A stretch of 64,000 bases of DNA from positions 326,258 through 390,257 of the forward strand of contig JAVSML010024246.1 of NCBI GenBank assembly GCA_038503035.1, in the 5' to 3' direction. Origin of the DNA: Crocodylus rhombifer. Its lineage: Eukaryota; Chordata; Crocodylia; Crocodylidae. Positions within the stretch are counted from its first letter, which is position 1, and every line of letters begins with the position of its first letter. Of this stretch, positions 35,422-45,898 are shown in pieces. The notes under the pieces are model-generated. The model did not search any database, had not been told where the DNA came from, and saw only the letters and a list, made by a program, of their open reading frames with translations. A program made the position numbers and the translations under genes.

Positions 35422-35977
35422 AGTAATGCCAACTATCACAAAACCATCGCGAGACTCAGGATTTCAAAATCAAAATAACTGTGACTCTCAATCTCCTGAT
35501 TCAGTCCTCATGTCTTTGGATTTTCCCAGCTGGTAATTGGAGGGAAGGGGTTGGGGTGGGGGGGATATCCAAGCCTCTGCAGTGAGGGAGGGAGTGGGGC
35601 AGGAGCAGGGGAAGGTGAATGGGGCCCCGGGGCTGGAGCAGGTCATCCAGAGGTCTGGGGGTGAGGCACAGTCCCCTGCAGCAGTGCACACCCCTGGGGC
35701 AGACACGGGGGCATGCAGGGCAGAGGTGGGCTGCCTGCTGTGGGCTGAGGCTCTGTTCCCTGCTGCCTTGCCCCGAGAGCTCAGCCACGCAATGGCATGC
35801 TCCAACCCCCCCCCCCACACACCCACAGCCTCCAACACCTTCACAAATAACACTCCCCCACCACACGGATATGTGCCCACATTTCAAAAGCAGCATCTTA
35901 TGTTTTCCATGCTAATCTCTTGATTTTTTTTAAAGAGTTTGTCTCATGATTTTTGGCATGGTGAGGTTGGCAATACT
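35422..35977. mobile_element. hAT-like MITE, 556 bp, GC-rich interior
   Basis: The left end AGTAATGCCAAC and the complement of the right end AGTATTGCCAAC are near-identical, and inner blocks (GCGAGACTCAGGAT on the left, complement of GTCTCATGATTTTT on the right) continue the inverted repeat. The flanks TGAATTGC (35414-35421) and TAAATTGC (35978-35985) agree at 7 of 8 bases, consistent with a hAT 8 bp duplication. The GC-rich core (35540-35830) ends in a run of 11 C and a CA-rich stretch. The ORFs on both strands there are compositional. Confidence 0.78.
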
Positions 35978-35999
35978 TAAATTGCAACAACCATCCAGA

Positions 36000-36310
36000 C
36001 CCAAGAGAAGTTGCTGTTGATTCCAGCTGCTTGTTGCAAGCCTGCACCCTGGTCTCTAGCAACCACTTCCTTCTCCCAGCCTGTTGCTGTTTTCAGAATT
36101 GCAGGAGGGAAAGGGAGCAGAGGGAGCTCATTTTGGGGGTTCCCTAGTCTGTGCTGCCCACCTCCAGCCCTAGCAGAAAAAAACTCCCTCTGCTCTCTTT
36201 CCTCCCTCACATTCTGAAAGCAAAGACAGGCTGGGAGGTCTGCAGATACAAGTTACAAAACCTGCTCTGTTTTGGAGTGCGTTCCTCTGAACCCTCATGC
36301 AATGAGAGTT
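36000..36310. repeat. Hairpin-bearing repeat, copy B (inverted relative to 27470)
   Basis: TTCAGAATTGCAGGAGGGAA then AGGGAGCAGAGGGAGCT (36092-36132) pairs with ACTCCCTCTGCTCTCTTTCC then TCCCTCACATTCTGAA (36182-36222). The outer block 36230-36310 matches the complement of 27540-27630. Two copies with the same layout in opposite orientation support a mobile family. Confidence 0.65.
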
Positions 36311-37235
36311 CAGATTTTCATGGGATTGGGCCCTTTTAAAGCGGTCTGCAGCCATACACTTCTGTTTGCTCATGGATGTACACCACTTTCTGGGACCAGA
36401 TCAGGCAAAAAATTGTCACTTCTGTCTGTGCCCTCAGGCTTCTAAGTACAGTTCTTGTCCATCTTGTTCAAGGCTCTGACAATGCATATTGCATCTCTTT
36501 TTGTAACATGTCACCATCTGACTCTTAGGACTGCAAGAAGGATGAGGCCCAACAAACCTTCTGTAATAACAGATTTTTAGGGACCTGGGCAGGGTGGAAT
36601 AGAATGGCCCTTAGGCACCTAAGTTTATTTATATGTGAAATGGGCAGAATAGAATCTGGCCCTTAACATTTTACTTCACCATGTGTTACAAAATCTTCAT
36701 ATGAGCTAGAATTTTTTAGCAGAATTGCCTTTCTTAGTCCCTGAATTAATGATCTTTGCTTGTTTCTCCCATCTCTGTATTGAAGGAGGAATATGCTTTA
36801 GTCTATAGAAATGCCTTTTTAAAGCTTTTGTTCCACACTGTATCCAAGAACATTGTTACAACCAAGTCTGCCCACTCTGAGATTCAAAATGTCAGAAATT
36901 AAAGCAGCAATGTTTTGCACTATCATAGCCCCTCTTGGAAGCCTGAGCCAACCCTGCATTATTCCAATTTTACACTGCTGCAATTCCATTGAAATAAAGA
37001 ATTACACCCACTATAAAAAAGAGTGAACTAGGACTAGTGTGTTGAGAACAAAGTAGAGCTGTTAATGAACTACAGCTCCTTTAGGCACCCCAGGAAGGAA
37101 GCAAAGAAGAATGATTAGCATCCTTTTGTAAATAACTACACGGAAGAAGTTATTTTATTGAAGTCTTAATCAAAAAACTCTTTTCACCCTATTATTCAGT
37201 GTAATTCATTATCTAAAACTGATTAGAATTATACA
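36311..37235. other. Unique DNA, nothing recognised
   Basis: Contains an old-repeat-like 'CCCTTAGGCACCTAAGTTTA' phrase at 36609. No gene is seen. Confidence 0.45.
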
Positions 37236-37395
37236 GTCCTGGAAAAAACCCAAATCTTGTTTTAACCCATTTACTGGTATCATGTTAGCTGTTTCCCCAA
37301 GTGGTGCTTTCCACTGAAAGGAGGAAGCTACTGAAGGAGATAAGTCCTCAGAGAAGCCTGCTAATCTTTGGAATTTGTGAAATAGATTTTCAAAA
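37236..37395. repeat. ~150 bp duplicated sequence, copy 2
   Basis: Direct-orientation relative of 35108-35250, about 2.1 kb away, carrying a small extra insertion (GAGATAAGTCCTCAG) in the middle. See copy 1 for the matching blocks. Confidence 0.75.
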
Positions 37396-38866
37396 GTGCA
37401 GGGAACATTTAGCACCAAATTCTCATTGAAAGGAAAGGAAATGAAATGAAATGAAAGCTGGCTGAAAATGTTGTGGGTTTTTTTTCCTCCCACTGGAAAA
37501 TCTCAGTAAAAATGGAAGAAGTTATTACAATTTGAGACAGTTTTCAGCCAGAAAGGTTTAAATTAAAGTCAATATTTCTATGGTAAGTAGACACTTTGTC
37601 AAAAATTCTGTGTAACCTAAAACAATTTCAGTGAAAAATGTTTGATCAACTTATCTCCTCCTTGTGCTCTTAAAAATCACTCCCATTTATACTGAAGTAT
37701 GCCATATATCATTAAATCAGAACCTAATCCCAACCACTGAAAACTGATTAGGTACCAAAAATGAGCACATCTAAGAGAATGCACTTATTTTTATTCCAAA
37801 TCTGCAGAAGAGTGATGGCATCTCAGATACCCCTGTTTGACTTAGCAAATGTTGACATTATTTTGGGATCTCAGGATAAGGTATGCATGTGTTTTCAAGT
37901 AAACTGAATCTGGACCTGATTCATTTTATTGAATATGGCTGCAGGCTCAGGACTTTCCAACAACTTCTTAAGAGCTGTTCATCACTTTAAGTGCTGGCCC
38001 CTTTTCCTGCTATTTGTACTATACTGTTGTAATATACTGACATAAATTGGAGTAAGACTGTTTAGCTTTTGTTTCCAAGCTCCTGCAGAAGGTATTATGT
38101 GTACCTCATGAGTTACCCCAGTGGACAATGTTTGAAAATAATACATTTTACCTACAGGCAGATAAAATAGCTTTCCTCTGTGCCCTGGAATGTCTGGGTA
38201 TTGTGGTGAGCTCTTTCAAAAATTCTGTCAGCTTAAGTAGAACAAATACACTACTCATTAGCCTTAGGTTACAAAATAACCAGTAGTCATTACCTGTTGT
38301 TATGGGGATCCAGAATTACTATGAAAAACTAAATATGTGAATTTATTTTGTATACCTTAGGGATTTAAACCTATTTTCATTCTGATCTAATTAAAAACTA
38401 CATGATAATCTCTAGCCCCAGGCTTTTCCTAACCACCCATGGATAGCTGCTTAATTTATCCCCTCAAAATAAACAAAGAAGTGCTGCCACATCTAGTACT
38501 GAGTGCAAAATGTCCTATGTGGAGGCTCTATATAAAGTAACATCTTCTGATTTTGCCAGATTCTTCATGGCTGCTTACAGGCTCCTGCTTATTTTGCTGT
38601 GAGGCACTGTATGCTAACTTTAGTGCAGATAGCTTCACTGGCCATTCTTAAACTGAAAATAATACTGCAGTCTTTCTAAATAATCTGTTTTTAACAGATA
38701 GAGAATGCTTGGGAACCTTTGGAATAGAAGCAGAATCACTCTAATGGGTATCTGAATATAATCTGGTACTTATAAATAAGGGTGCAATGCATGTGGTGAC
38801 CTAATGTATTTGGGGGTGTTTAGTGGCAAGAGTCTACCCCCTCTTTGAATGCTGCTTTATATTAGG
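37396..38866. other. Unique AT-rich DNA, nothing recognised
   Basis: About 1.5 kb with no ORF over 60 codons beyond its left edge, no transposon ends and no RNA gene. Confidence 0.55.
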
Positions 38867-39131
38867 GTTGCCAACTCTCTTTGAATCTATGCCAGGAGGT
38901 TTCATTACGTGATGTCATGACATTAATGACTTTACATCAGGAAGACAAATGCACATTACTATTACATTTAAAAAACCCACTGGGCAACTGTATAAATCAG
39001 ATTCAACATTTAATGTTTATTTTAATGAATGCCCTATCATTTATCTCCCGGGTGACTCTCAGCAGTCTTCTGGAGATTTATCTTTAATTCCTGGAGACTC
39101 CAGGGCAATCCTGGAGGGTTGCCAACTCTAT
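38867..39131. mobile_element. MITE with GGGTTGCCAACTCT ends, ~265 bp
   Basis: Both borders carry AGGGTTGCCAACTCT. The near-palindromic AGGGTTGSCAACYCT terminus makes the ends look like direct as well as inverted repeats. The inner TCCTGGAGACTCCAGGGCAA and CTTTAATTCCTGGAGAC blocks match a MITE widespread in reptiles (from memory). The target duplication is uncertain (TATA-rich on both sides). Confidence 0.65.
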
Positions 39132-39639
39132 AAGGAGGTAACAATGAAAATGACACTGTAAAGACACTATATATGGCTCCTTGAATGGGGACTGAAGAAG
39201 AAGAAAAGTATCTTGTTCAGTTCCACAGACCCCCTCTTTTGGGAAAAGTGACACTAGTGGAGTCTGAAAAGAGTCTTGTCCACTCTGTGATATGGGCCCT
39301 TATGGGCTGGAAAGCTCATTGAAATGGGAAGATTCAAATATGCCTTTGGTCACTTTTTTCATTTGAGTTCTGATTGTTTCCTGTGACTTGCATTGAAATA
39401 ATTAAATACAGTTTAAAGTAGGGACTACAAGCATTTTTCTCCTATTGTTTACATAAGTAAAACATTTAACTGCAAAGCAAATTTACAGCTGCTGTGACTA
39501 TTTAATTAAGTATGAAAAGTATTAGCACCAGATGTGAGAAGGAACTAATTAGAACCATTAATTTATAATTTTCAAGTGAGGTTGCTAAAAGTATAGTAAT
39601 ATTTAATAGCTTCTGAAGGAGAGAGTCCTATATGATGTA
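39132..39639. other. Unique DNA, nothing recognised
   Basis: AT-rich spacer; no supported feature. Confidence 0.5.
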
Positions 39640-39745
39640 GAAGATTTTGGTTCAAGCATCTGCTTATATTTTGGTTAAGAGGTGAGTTGAAGACAGGTTT
39701 TCTTTTTACCAGGTGAGTGATCTAATCATTGGGCTCTTGGATAAA
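39640..39745 (-). repeat. tRNA-derived SINE-like fragment
   Basis: On the minus strand it reads AGCCCAATGATTAGATCACT then CACCTGGTAAAAAGAAAACC and TGCTTGAACCAAAA. This resembles the 'gtggttagggcactcacctggg...ggttcaaatcc' pattern of tRNA-derived SINEs. It is decayed, with only weak A and B boxes. Confidence 0.45.
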
Positions 39746-40353
39746 ACGGTGGCATTTCCTTCCTGTTTTCTGTGTTCAGTGTGTAGAGTTAGGTATATTC
39801 TGAACACAGGTACTGCATTGAACTTTGCAGATGAAATAAATTCCTAATCTGTCTGATTTCTAATCTGTGTATTCCATGGAGGCCTAGGCATGGGATAAGC
39901 AGTGAGTAGCTTGGAGTCATCGGGACTTATTGCCAGGCTTGTCCAGCGGCAACGTTTAAGTTGCTAATATTAGTGGTGGAACTTAGGGTCACATAACACA
40001 ATTACTATGGAGGAATTTTGCCTTGGTTTTCAGTCTGTTGTAAATTCCCTCTGTAGTAAGGAGCAGGTGTGACCACCTTTTCCAATCTAGTTGCCCAAAG
40101 CAGGTGCTGTTGTGAGTGCCAGCCACTAGGTGATAGGAATCTGGTTTACACTGATTTAATGGCTATATGTGGGTGAATTTGACTAGCAGAATGGATATAT
40201 ACATCCGGTACAGTGGTATTAACTTAATTCTCAGTTTTTGAGCAGTAACTTTACTCTAAAGTGGAATGACTTTCACTGTTCTAAGGCTACGCATTGTATG
40301 TCAGTTTGACTTTTGCGAAGGAATAAACTGAACATGTTTGAGTACAGGATTTG
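39746..40353. other. Unique DNA, nothing recognised
   Basis: No gene or repeat boundary is visible. Confidence 0.5.
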
Positions 40354-40490
40354 AATTACTGGGAGGCTTGTGGGGGGGGCTCAGCCACCCCATAAGAGAC
40401 TAAGCAGCTCAGGTGGCGCGGTGGCTCCTTACGGCTGCCGCTATTGCAGACCCTGCCAAGAGCTGAAGTGTAATTTGAGTCCTGGTTGAG
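40354..40490 (+). repeat. Possible tRNA-related SINE
   Basis: CAGGTGGCGCGGTGGCTCCT looks like a pol III A-box region and TAATTTGAGTCCTGG, about 65 bp later, like a B box. The sequence between is GC-rich and repeat-like. Neither a tail nor a target duplication is clear. Confidence 0.32.
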
Positions 40491-40549
40491 TATCCTCATC
40501 TCTGGGTATCTAGAGAATGTATGTGTTTCCAGGTTAAGGTGTGGGATTT

Positions 40550-40650
40550 GATGTGATTGGAATAAAAGAGACCTAGTGAGATAGTTTGCTTATATACAGT
40601 TTATGATGTGATTGGAATAACAGAGACTTGGTAGGACAGCTTGCATGACT
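40550..40650. repeat. 55 bp tandem duplication within CR1
   Basis: GATGTGATTGGAATAAAAGA at 40550 is repeated as GATGTGATTGGAATAACAGA at 40605. Both units continue into related CTAGTGAGATAGTTTGC / TTGGTAGGACAGCTTGC. The units have diverged, so the duplication is old. Confidence 0.82.
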
Positions 40651-42155
40651 GGAGTACTGTCACGGATGGGTATAAAATATTCAGGAAGGACAAGCAATGG
40701 AGAAGAGGGGAGTTGGTCCTTATGTAAAAGTGCCATATGATTGATCAGACCTCCAATAAGAAACTGGGGATAAACCTGTTGAAAGTCTCTGGGTTAGGGT
40801 CAGAGAGGAGAGCAACAAGGGTGATATCATGATGGGGGTCTGCTGTAGACCACCAGACTATGAGGATGAGGTAGATGAGATTTTCTGTGGAAGTTTCCAG
40901 ACCACAGGTCCTGGTTCTCATGGGGGACTTCAATCACTCTGACACATGGTGGGAGGGCTGTACAGCAGTATACAGCCAACCCAGGAAGTTTTTGGAGGAT
41001 GTTGGGAACAACTTCCTCCTGCAAGTGTGGGAGGGGCCAACTGGGGGCCATACTTTTCTTGACCTGATGCTCACAAACAGGGAAGAATTGGTGAGGAATG
41101 TAGAAGTGGATGGCAACTTGGGCAGCAGTGACCATGAGACGACTGAGTTCAGGATCCTGAGGAAAGGAAGGAAGGAAGGACAGCAGTAGAGTAAGGACTC
41201 TGGACTTCAAAAAAAGTAGACTTTGACTCCCTCAGTGGCCAGTCTGAGGAGGAAAGATGGCCAGGAGAGCAGGTTGTACTTTAAAGAAACCTTACTAAGG
41301 ACACAGGAATGAACCACCCCAATGCACAGGAAGACTAGCAAGTATGGCAGAAGACCAGCTTGGCTTAGCAGGGAACTCTTCAATCTGCTAAAACACAAAA
41401 AGGAAGCTTACAAGAAGTGGAAACTCGGACAAATGACTAGGGAGCAATAAGAGTATTGCTTGTGTATGCAAGGATGTAATCAGGAAGACCAAAGCACAAT
41501 TGGAGTTGAAGCTAGCAAGGGACATGAAAGGTAACAAGAAGGGTTTCTACAAGTATGTCAGCAATAAGAGGAAGATCAGGGAAAATATGCATTTCTCAGT
41601 GAATGGGGGAGGCAACCTAGTCAAAGATGATATGAAAAAGGCTGAAATACTCAATGCCTTTTTACCTCAGTCTTCACAGGCAAGTTCAATTCCCAAACTA
41701 CTGCACCTGGCAGCAGAGTTTGGAAAAGGGCAAATTAGACTGCCCATGTTTAAGTAAGGCAAGAAGGAGGATCAGGAGAACTATAAGCCGATCACCTTTA
41801 CCCTCAGTCCCTGGAAAAAATCACAGAGCAGGTCTTCAAGGAATCCATTTCTGAGCACTTGGAAGAGAAGAAGGTGATTAGGAAAATTAGCATGGATTCA
41901 CCAAGGACAAGTCATGCCAGACAAACTTGATTGCCTACTATGATGAGATAACTGGCTCTATGGATGTGGAGAGAACAGTAGATGTAATATATCTTGACTT
42001 TAGCAAGGTTCTTGATATGGTCTCTGTAGCAGAGCACTAGGGTGCTCGCTACTAGCAATAGTAATAAGGACAGCTGCTAATCAACAGCAGCACAGGTGAG
42101 GGTTGCCAGGGCAATTAATGTTGGTCAGCTGGCTAGAAGAGGGCAGGGCCAGGCC

Positions 42156-42163
42156 TTTATAAA
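42156..42163 (+). promoter_or_regulatory. Probable LTR TATA box
   Basis: TTTATAAA sits in GGCCTTTATAAACGGCCC about 130 bp inside the LTR. A start site would be expected some 25-30 bp downstream, just before the hexamer array. Confidence 0.6.
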
Positions 42164-42206
42164 CGGCCCAGGCCTGAGCCTGGGGGGCAGTTCCCCGTTG
42201 GAAGCT

Positions 42207-42280
<74 letters not shown>

Positions 42281-42290
42281 NNNNNNNNNN

Positions 42291-42337
<47 letters not shown>

Positions 42338-42338
42338 T
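42207..42338. repeat. (GGAGCA)n hexamer array
   Basis: About twenty tandem GGAGCA units, interrupted by an assembly gap. All frames are open (Gly-Ala, Ser-Cys, Ala-Pro, Leu), which explains the ORFs over it; none is a gene. Confidence 0.97.
42281..42290. other. Assembly gap (10 N)
   Basis: Ten N residues inside the hexamer array. The true array length is unknown. Confidence 0.99.
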
Positions 42339-42807
42339 CTGTGGCAGAGTGGAGCAGACAGAGCAGATTGTTGCAGCCTGACCACCCAAGCAGCCACGGC
42401 ACGATATGGGGTAGAGAGAGAACCCTGACTGGAAGGCCTTTACAAGAGAGCCAGGTGGGCCTAGGTTCTATGCTTTAGCCAGGAGGCTCATTGTTACGTT
42501 ACAGCCGGCAGGCTGATGGTTTAGTTATCCTTAGACCGGAGGACCGGGTGAGGCTGTAGGGGTGCAAGGAGGACTCACAGGAGCTCCCCAATAATCTGGG
42601 GGTTCCTGGTGCCCAGTAAGGGCACAGTGGTTAGTGCCAGAGTCAGCACGGTGAGTGAGCGCCGGAGAGGCGTGGTGTGCGGGGTTTCAGACCCCAGCCC
42701 GTGAGGGCAGTATTTTGCCCAGTGGGGCAAACGACCCAGGAAAGGGTCAAGGGGCCAGGCCCGGCTGCGGGTCACCTGAGCCCCAAGTGCGGGAGGCATG
42801 CGAACTA

Positions 42808-43155
42808 GGCCCGAGAAGGCAGGTCTGGGGCCAGGCGGGGATAGGGCCGCCTGAGCCCAACTTTGAGAAGCCCCAGAGAGGGCGAGGGAAGCGCGGCACA
42901 GGCCCCAGCGAGGGCCGATCAGAACAGGAGGCTCCGGAGTGAGCAATTAGTCCCCGACTGGCACGAAGCCCCGGAGAAGGGCGGGCACGCGGTATACGTC
43001 CCGGAGAGGGGCAGGCACACGGCATAAGCCCGGAGAGGGGCTGACGTCCAGATAGGGGCCATATCGATAAGAGCTTGACAGAGCCGTACAGAAGCCCAGG
43101 TGGGGCGAGTAGGCCCAGGAGAGGGCGAGAGGGGAATAGAAGCCCAGGAGGGGCG
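42808..43155. repeat. Array of short GC palindromes in the LTR
   Basis: About nine variants of a GCCC-x-GGAGAGGGGC motif occur at irregular spacing: 42808, 42869, 42901, 42967, 42997, 43027, 43093, 43112 and 43141. Examples are AGCCCCGGAGAAGGGCG, AGCCCGGAGAGGGGCT and AGCCCAGGAGGGGCG. Each can fold with a GCCC/GGGC stem. Confidence 0.8.
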
Positions 43156-44403
43156 AATATATGACAAGAGAACGTCCGGTACAGCTGCGAGATTTGGGGC
43201 ATGCTAAAGGGGAGGTTTGGAGGCACACATTAGCCCTTAAGGCGGGGGTGCACCGAGGCACCCCATACGGAGCAGGGGTAGTTCAACTTACACTGTGTAT
43301 TAGGAGATAAAGGCAGCCTCCCTTATTGAACCAATTACCATCAAAAACGTGGTGGGCGAGGATAAGAGGGTGCTGGATCACCTAAGTTGACACGGCAGGG
43401 GGCGCTAGCGGGACCACGGCCACCCCTGTGCCTCACTCGGTGACAGTCTCCCACAACATTCTTGAAGTCAAGTGGAGCGAAGTAGGGGTTGGATGAATGG
43501 ACTCTAAGGTGGATAGAAAGCTGGCTGGATCGTTGGGCTCAGAGGGTGGTAATGAATGACTCGGTGTCTAGTTGACAGCTCATATCAAGTGGAGTGCAGG
43601 AGTGCATCAGGGGTTGGTCTTGGGACCACTTTTGTTCAGTATCTTCATCAGCTATCTCAAAGATGGGATGGTGTGCACCCTCAGCAAGTTTGAGGATGGC
43701 ACCAAGCTGGGGAGAGTAGTAGATATGCTGGAGGGGGTAGGGCTAAGATCAGAGAGACCTAGACAAATTGGAGGGTTGGATTAATAGAAATCTCTTGAAC
43801 TTCAGTAAGAACAAGTGCAAAGTCCTGCACTTATGACAGAACAGTCTCATGCCCTGTTACAGTCTGGCTAAGCAGCAGTTCGGCAGAAAAGGACCTTAGG
43901 GTTACAGTGGAATAAGCTGAATAGAAGCCAACAGTGTGCCTTGCTGCAAAGAAGGCTAACAGCATACTGGGCTGCATTAGTTGGCACTGGATTGAGAGAA
44001 TTGATTATTTCCTTCTATTTGACACTGGTGAGGCCACATTTGAAGTACTGTGTCCAGTTTTGTGACCCTCATTACAGAGAGGATGTGGGAACTGGGATTA
44101 TTTAGTCTAGAGAAGAGAAGACTGAGAGGGGAATTAATAGCAGCTTTCAACTACCTGGTGGGTAGTTACAAGGAGGATGGAGCTAGACCAGGGACAGACA
44201 AAATACGCTCCGCCAGGCCATATTTCATCTGGCCCACGGGCATGCACCATTGGTACCCTGCCCAGCCCACACACTTCACTCCCTCCTTCATGCACAGGAA
44301 GGCCCTGGCCCTGACCCCGATACAGCTTCCGGGCAGGGCCACTGCTGCGGTTGCCAGGGGACCTGTTCGGCTGGGCAGGGTACAGATGTGGGTGTGTGAT
44401 GTT

Positions 44404-45090
44404 TGTGTGGTGTGAGGGAAGGTGGGGGGTGTAGGGACCCTGCCCACACACTCCTCCATGGCACACAGCCCCTGACACCAGTAGCAGTAGCAGCAGGCGG
44501 CAGGCCCTCGGGCCGCTTGTGGCCCAATAGGCACAGCTGCCCAGCGGCATGCAGTCCCAGCTTCACTTCCAGGAGCTGTGAGTGGTGGCCAGAAGAGGAG
44601 CCAGGCCAGCCTGCCTCTCTTGTACTGGGCTCACATGCAGCTCCCAGGACTTGTGCGGGGTTTCTCCCCGGTAGCACAGTGGAGCCAGCTGCCTTCCCTG
44701 CTCTCTGCTGCCATGTACAGCCCCTGGAACTCCACCAGAAGCGGCAGGGAGCCCTGCTCCCTGCTTCTTGGTGGAGTCCTGGGAGCTGCACATTGCAGCA
44801 GGAAGCAGGAAAGGCAGCTGGCTCTTTTGGGTAGGGCTTCCCTCCAGTGGCAAATGAGTCCTGGGAGCTGCATGTGAGCCCTCCATGATAGAGGCAGGCC
44901 GGCCTGGCTCCACAACTTGCCTCCACGTGCAGCTCCCAGAATTGGCTAGAGCCATGTGCCATTGGGTGGCTGCGCCTCCGTGGGCCACAAGCAACCCGAA
45001 GGCCCACCACCTGTTGCTGTTGCTAGCAACAGTGGCTATGCACCATGGGGAGAGTATGCGGGGGGTCTTCATACCCAACAAATACCACAC
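44404..45090. repeat. Giant GC-rich inverted repeat (~690 bp)
   Basis: Left arm about 44404-44735, right arm about 44750-45090. Matching pairs include GGGCCGCTTGTGGCCCA with the complement of TGGGCCACAAGCAACCC, CTCACATGCAGCTCCCAGGA with the complement of TCCTGGGAGCTGCATGTGAG, and GGAACTCCACCAGAAGC with the complement of GCTTCTTGGTGGAGTCC. The centre is near 44742, at AGGGAGCCCTGCTCCCT. Confidence 0.88.
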
Positions 45091-45260
45091 ACCCACACCC
45101 TGTCCACACATCCCACAACTCCTCTACCTATACACCCCCACACCTCCCCATCATACCCTACAGCCCCTCCCACACAGTCACATTCCCTCACAACCCCCCC
45201 CCCCACACAACCACCCATACACACCCCAACATACACAGACACAAACATACACACTATACA
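45090..45260. repeat. CA/C-rich low-complexity tract
   Basis: Degenerate CACACCC-type sequence with a long C run near 45198-45210. It is the source of several proline- and threonine-rich pseudo-ORFs. Confidence 0.85.
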
Positions 45261-45388
45261 AGAGTAAGACTTTATTTCTGAGGTATCATGCAATCACCGC
45301 TATATATACTATGCAAACACATAAATCATGACAAAAATATGTATTTTTAATTAAACTAAAATATGTTATAGATGTCTGACTTTCAGTA

Positions 45389-45710
45389 CAGGAAACCCCC
45401 ACTATTTGTGGGTTCAGCATTCGTGGTTTCAAATATTCATGAATGCTGAATCCGCTTCTTAAATGGACTTAAAGGAGCTCCTCGGGAGCTCTGTGCTTGC
45501 TGTCACTGGGCTCCCGCCGCTGGGCTCTCACTGCTGCCACTGCACTCCCAGCATTGCCAGAGCAGCTGTGCCCCCTGACCCTCCCCAGCCACCAGGGGCA
45601 CTGAGTTCATGAATGCAGACAGCGTTCATGAACACAGTGCCTTATTCATGGATTTCACTGTTCACAGGGGATACAAGAACATATCCCCCATGAATGGCAA
45701 GGGTAGCCTG
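45389..45710. mobile_element. TcMar-type MITE, 322 bp, inside the hAT element
   Basis: The left end CAGGAAACCCCCACTATTTG and the complement of the right end (CAGGCTACCCTTGCCATTCA) are related inverted termini. TA flanks each side (45387-45388 and 45711-45712), as in Tc1/mariner (Tigger/pogo-like) insertion. Inner TTCATGAATG-type blocks are repeated. It is the third level of nesting: TcMar in hAT in CR1. Confidence 0.8.
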
Positions 45711-45861
45711 TATATGATTTTTTTTTTTTCCGGTTCCAAGATGGCAACTCCCCCTCCCCCAGCGAGTACTTCCAGGGGCAAAGGGTGGGACTTTGGGTGG
45801 CACAGGTCAGAGGTTAGGGGGAAGGACTTCCGATCCCAAGATGGTGACCAGGGGGCAGGGC

Positions 45862-45898
45862 ACCTGTCAAAGGGTAGGACTAGTAGCCCTTGACAGGT
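45862..45898. repeat. Short hairpin near the 3' end of the hAT element
   Basis: ACCTGTCAAAGGG and CCCTTGACAGGT pair across a 12 bp loop with one bulge. It may be a subterminal structure of the family. Confidence 0.85.

Larger units (their letters stand above)
42025..43445. mobile_element. Solo LTR (ERV or Gypsy type), 1,421 bp
   Basis: The element starts TGTAGCAGAG and ends CTCGGTGACA, i.e. TG...CA with TGT/ACA inverted termini. It is flanked on both sides by GTCTC (42020-42024 and 43446-43450), a 5 bp target duplication typical of LTR retroelements. Inside there is a TATA box at 42156, an AGATAAAG poly(A)-signal-like motif near 43302 followed by a CTCCCTTATTGAACC stretch reminiscent of retroviral U5, a hexamer array (42207-42338) and a GC-rich region of short palindromes. 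No gag, pol or env sequence is present, so this is a solo LTR left by recombination between the two LTRs of a provirus. Orientation is plus, from the TATA box. The host lineage of the element (endogenous retrovirus or Gypsy) cannot be decided from the LTR alone. Confidence 0.85.

Noticed and set aside
42207..42338. Regular repeats considered as a CRISPR array
   Set aside because: Units are 6 bp with no spacers, and the context is eukaryotic.
42081..42428. ORFs encoding poly(Gly-Ala), poly(Ser-Cys), poly(Ala-Pro) and poly(Leu)
   Set aside because: They are the frames of a GGAGCA hexamer array that also contains a gap. No initiation context or flanking domain supports a protein.
44288..45111. 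Minus-strand ORFs of 182 and 240 codons
   Set aside because: They lie in the hairpin of the hAT element and mirror plus-strand ORFs. No transposase or other motif.
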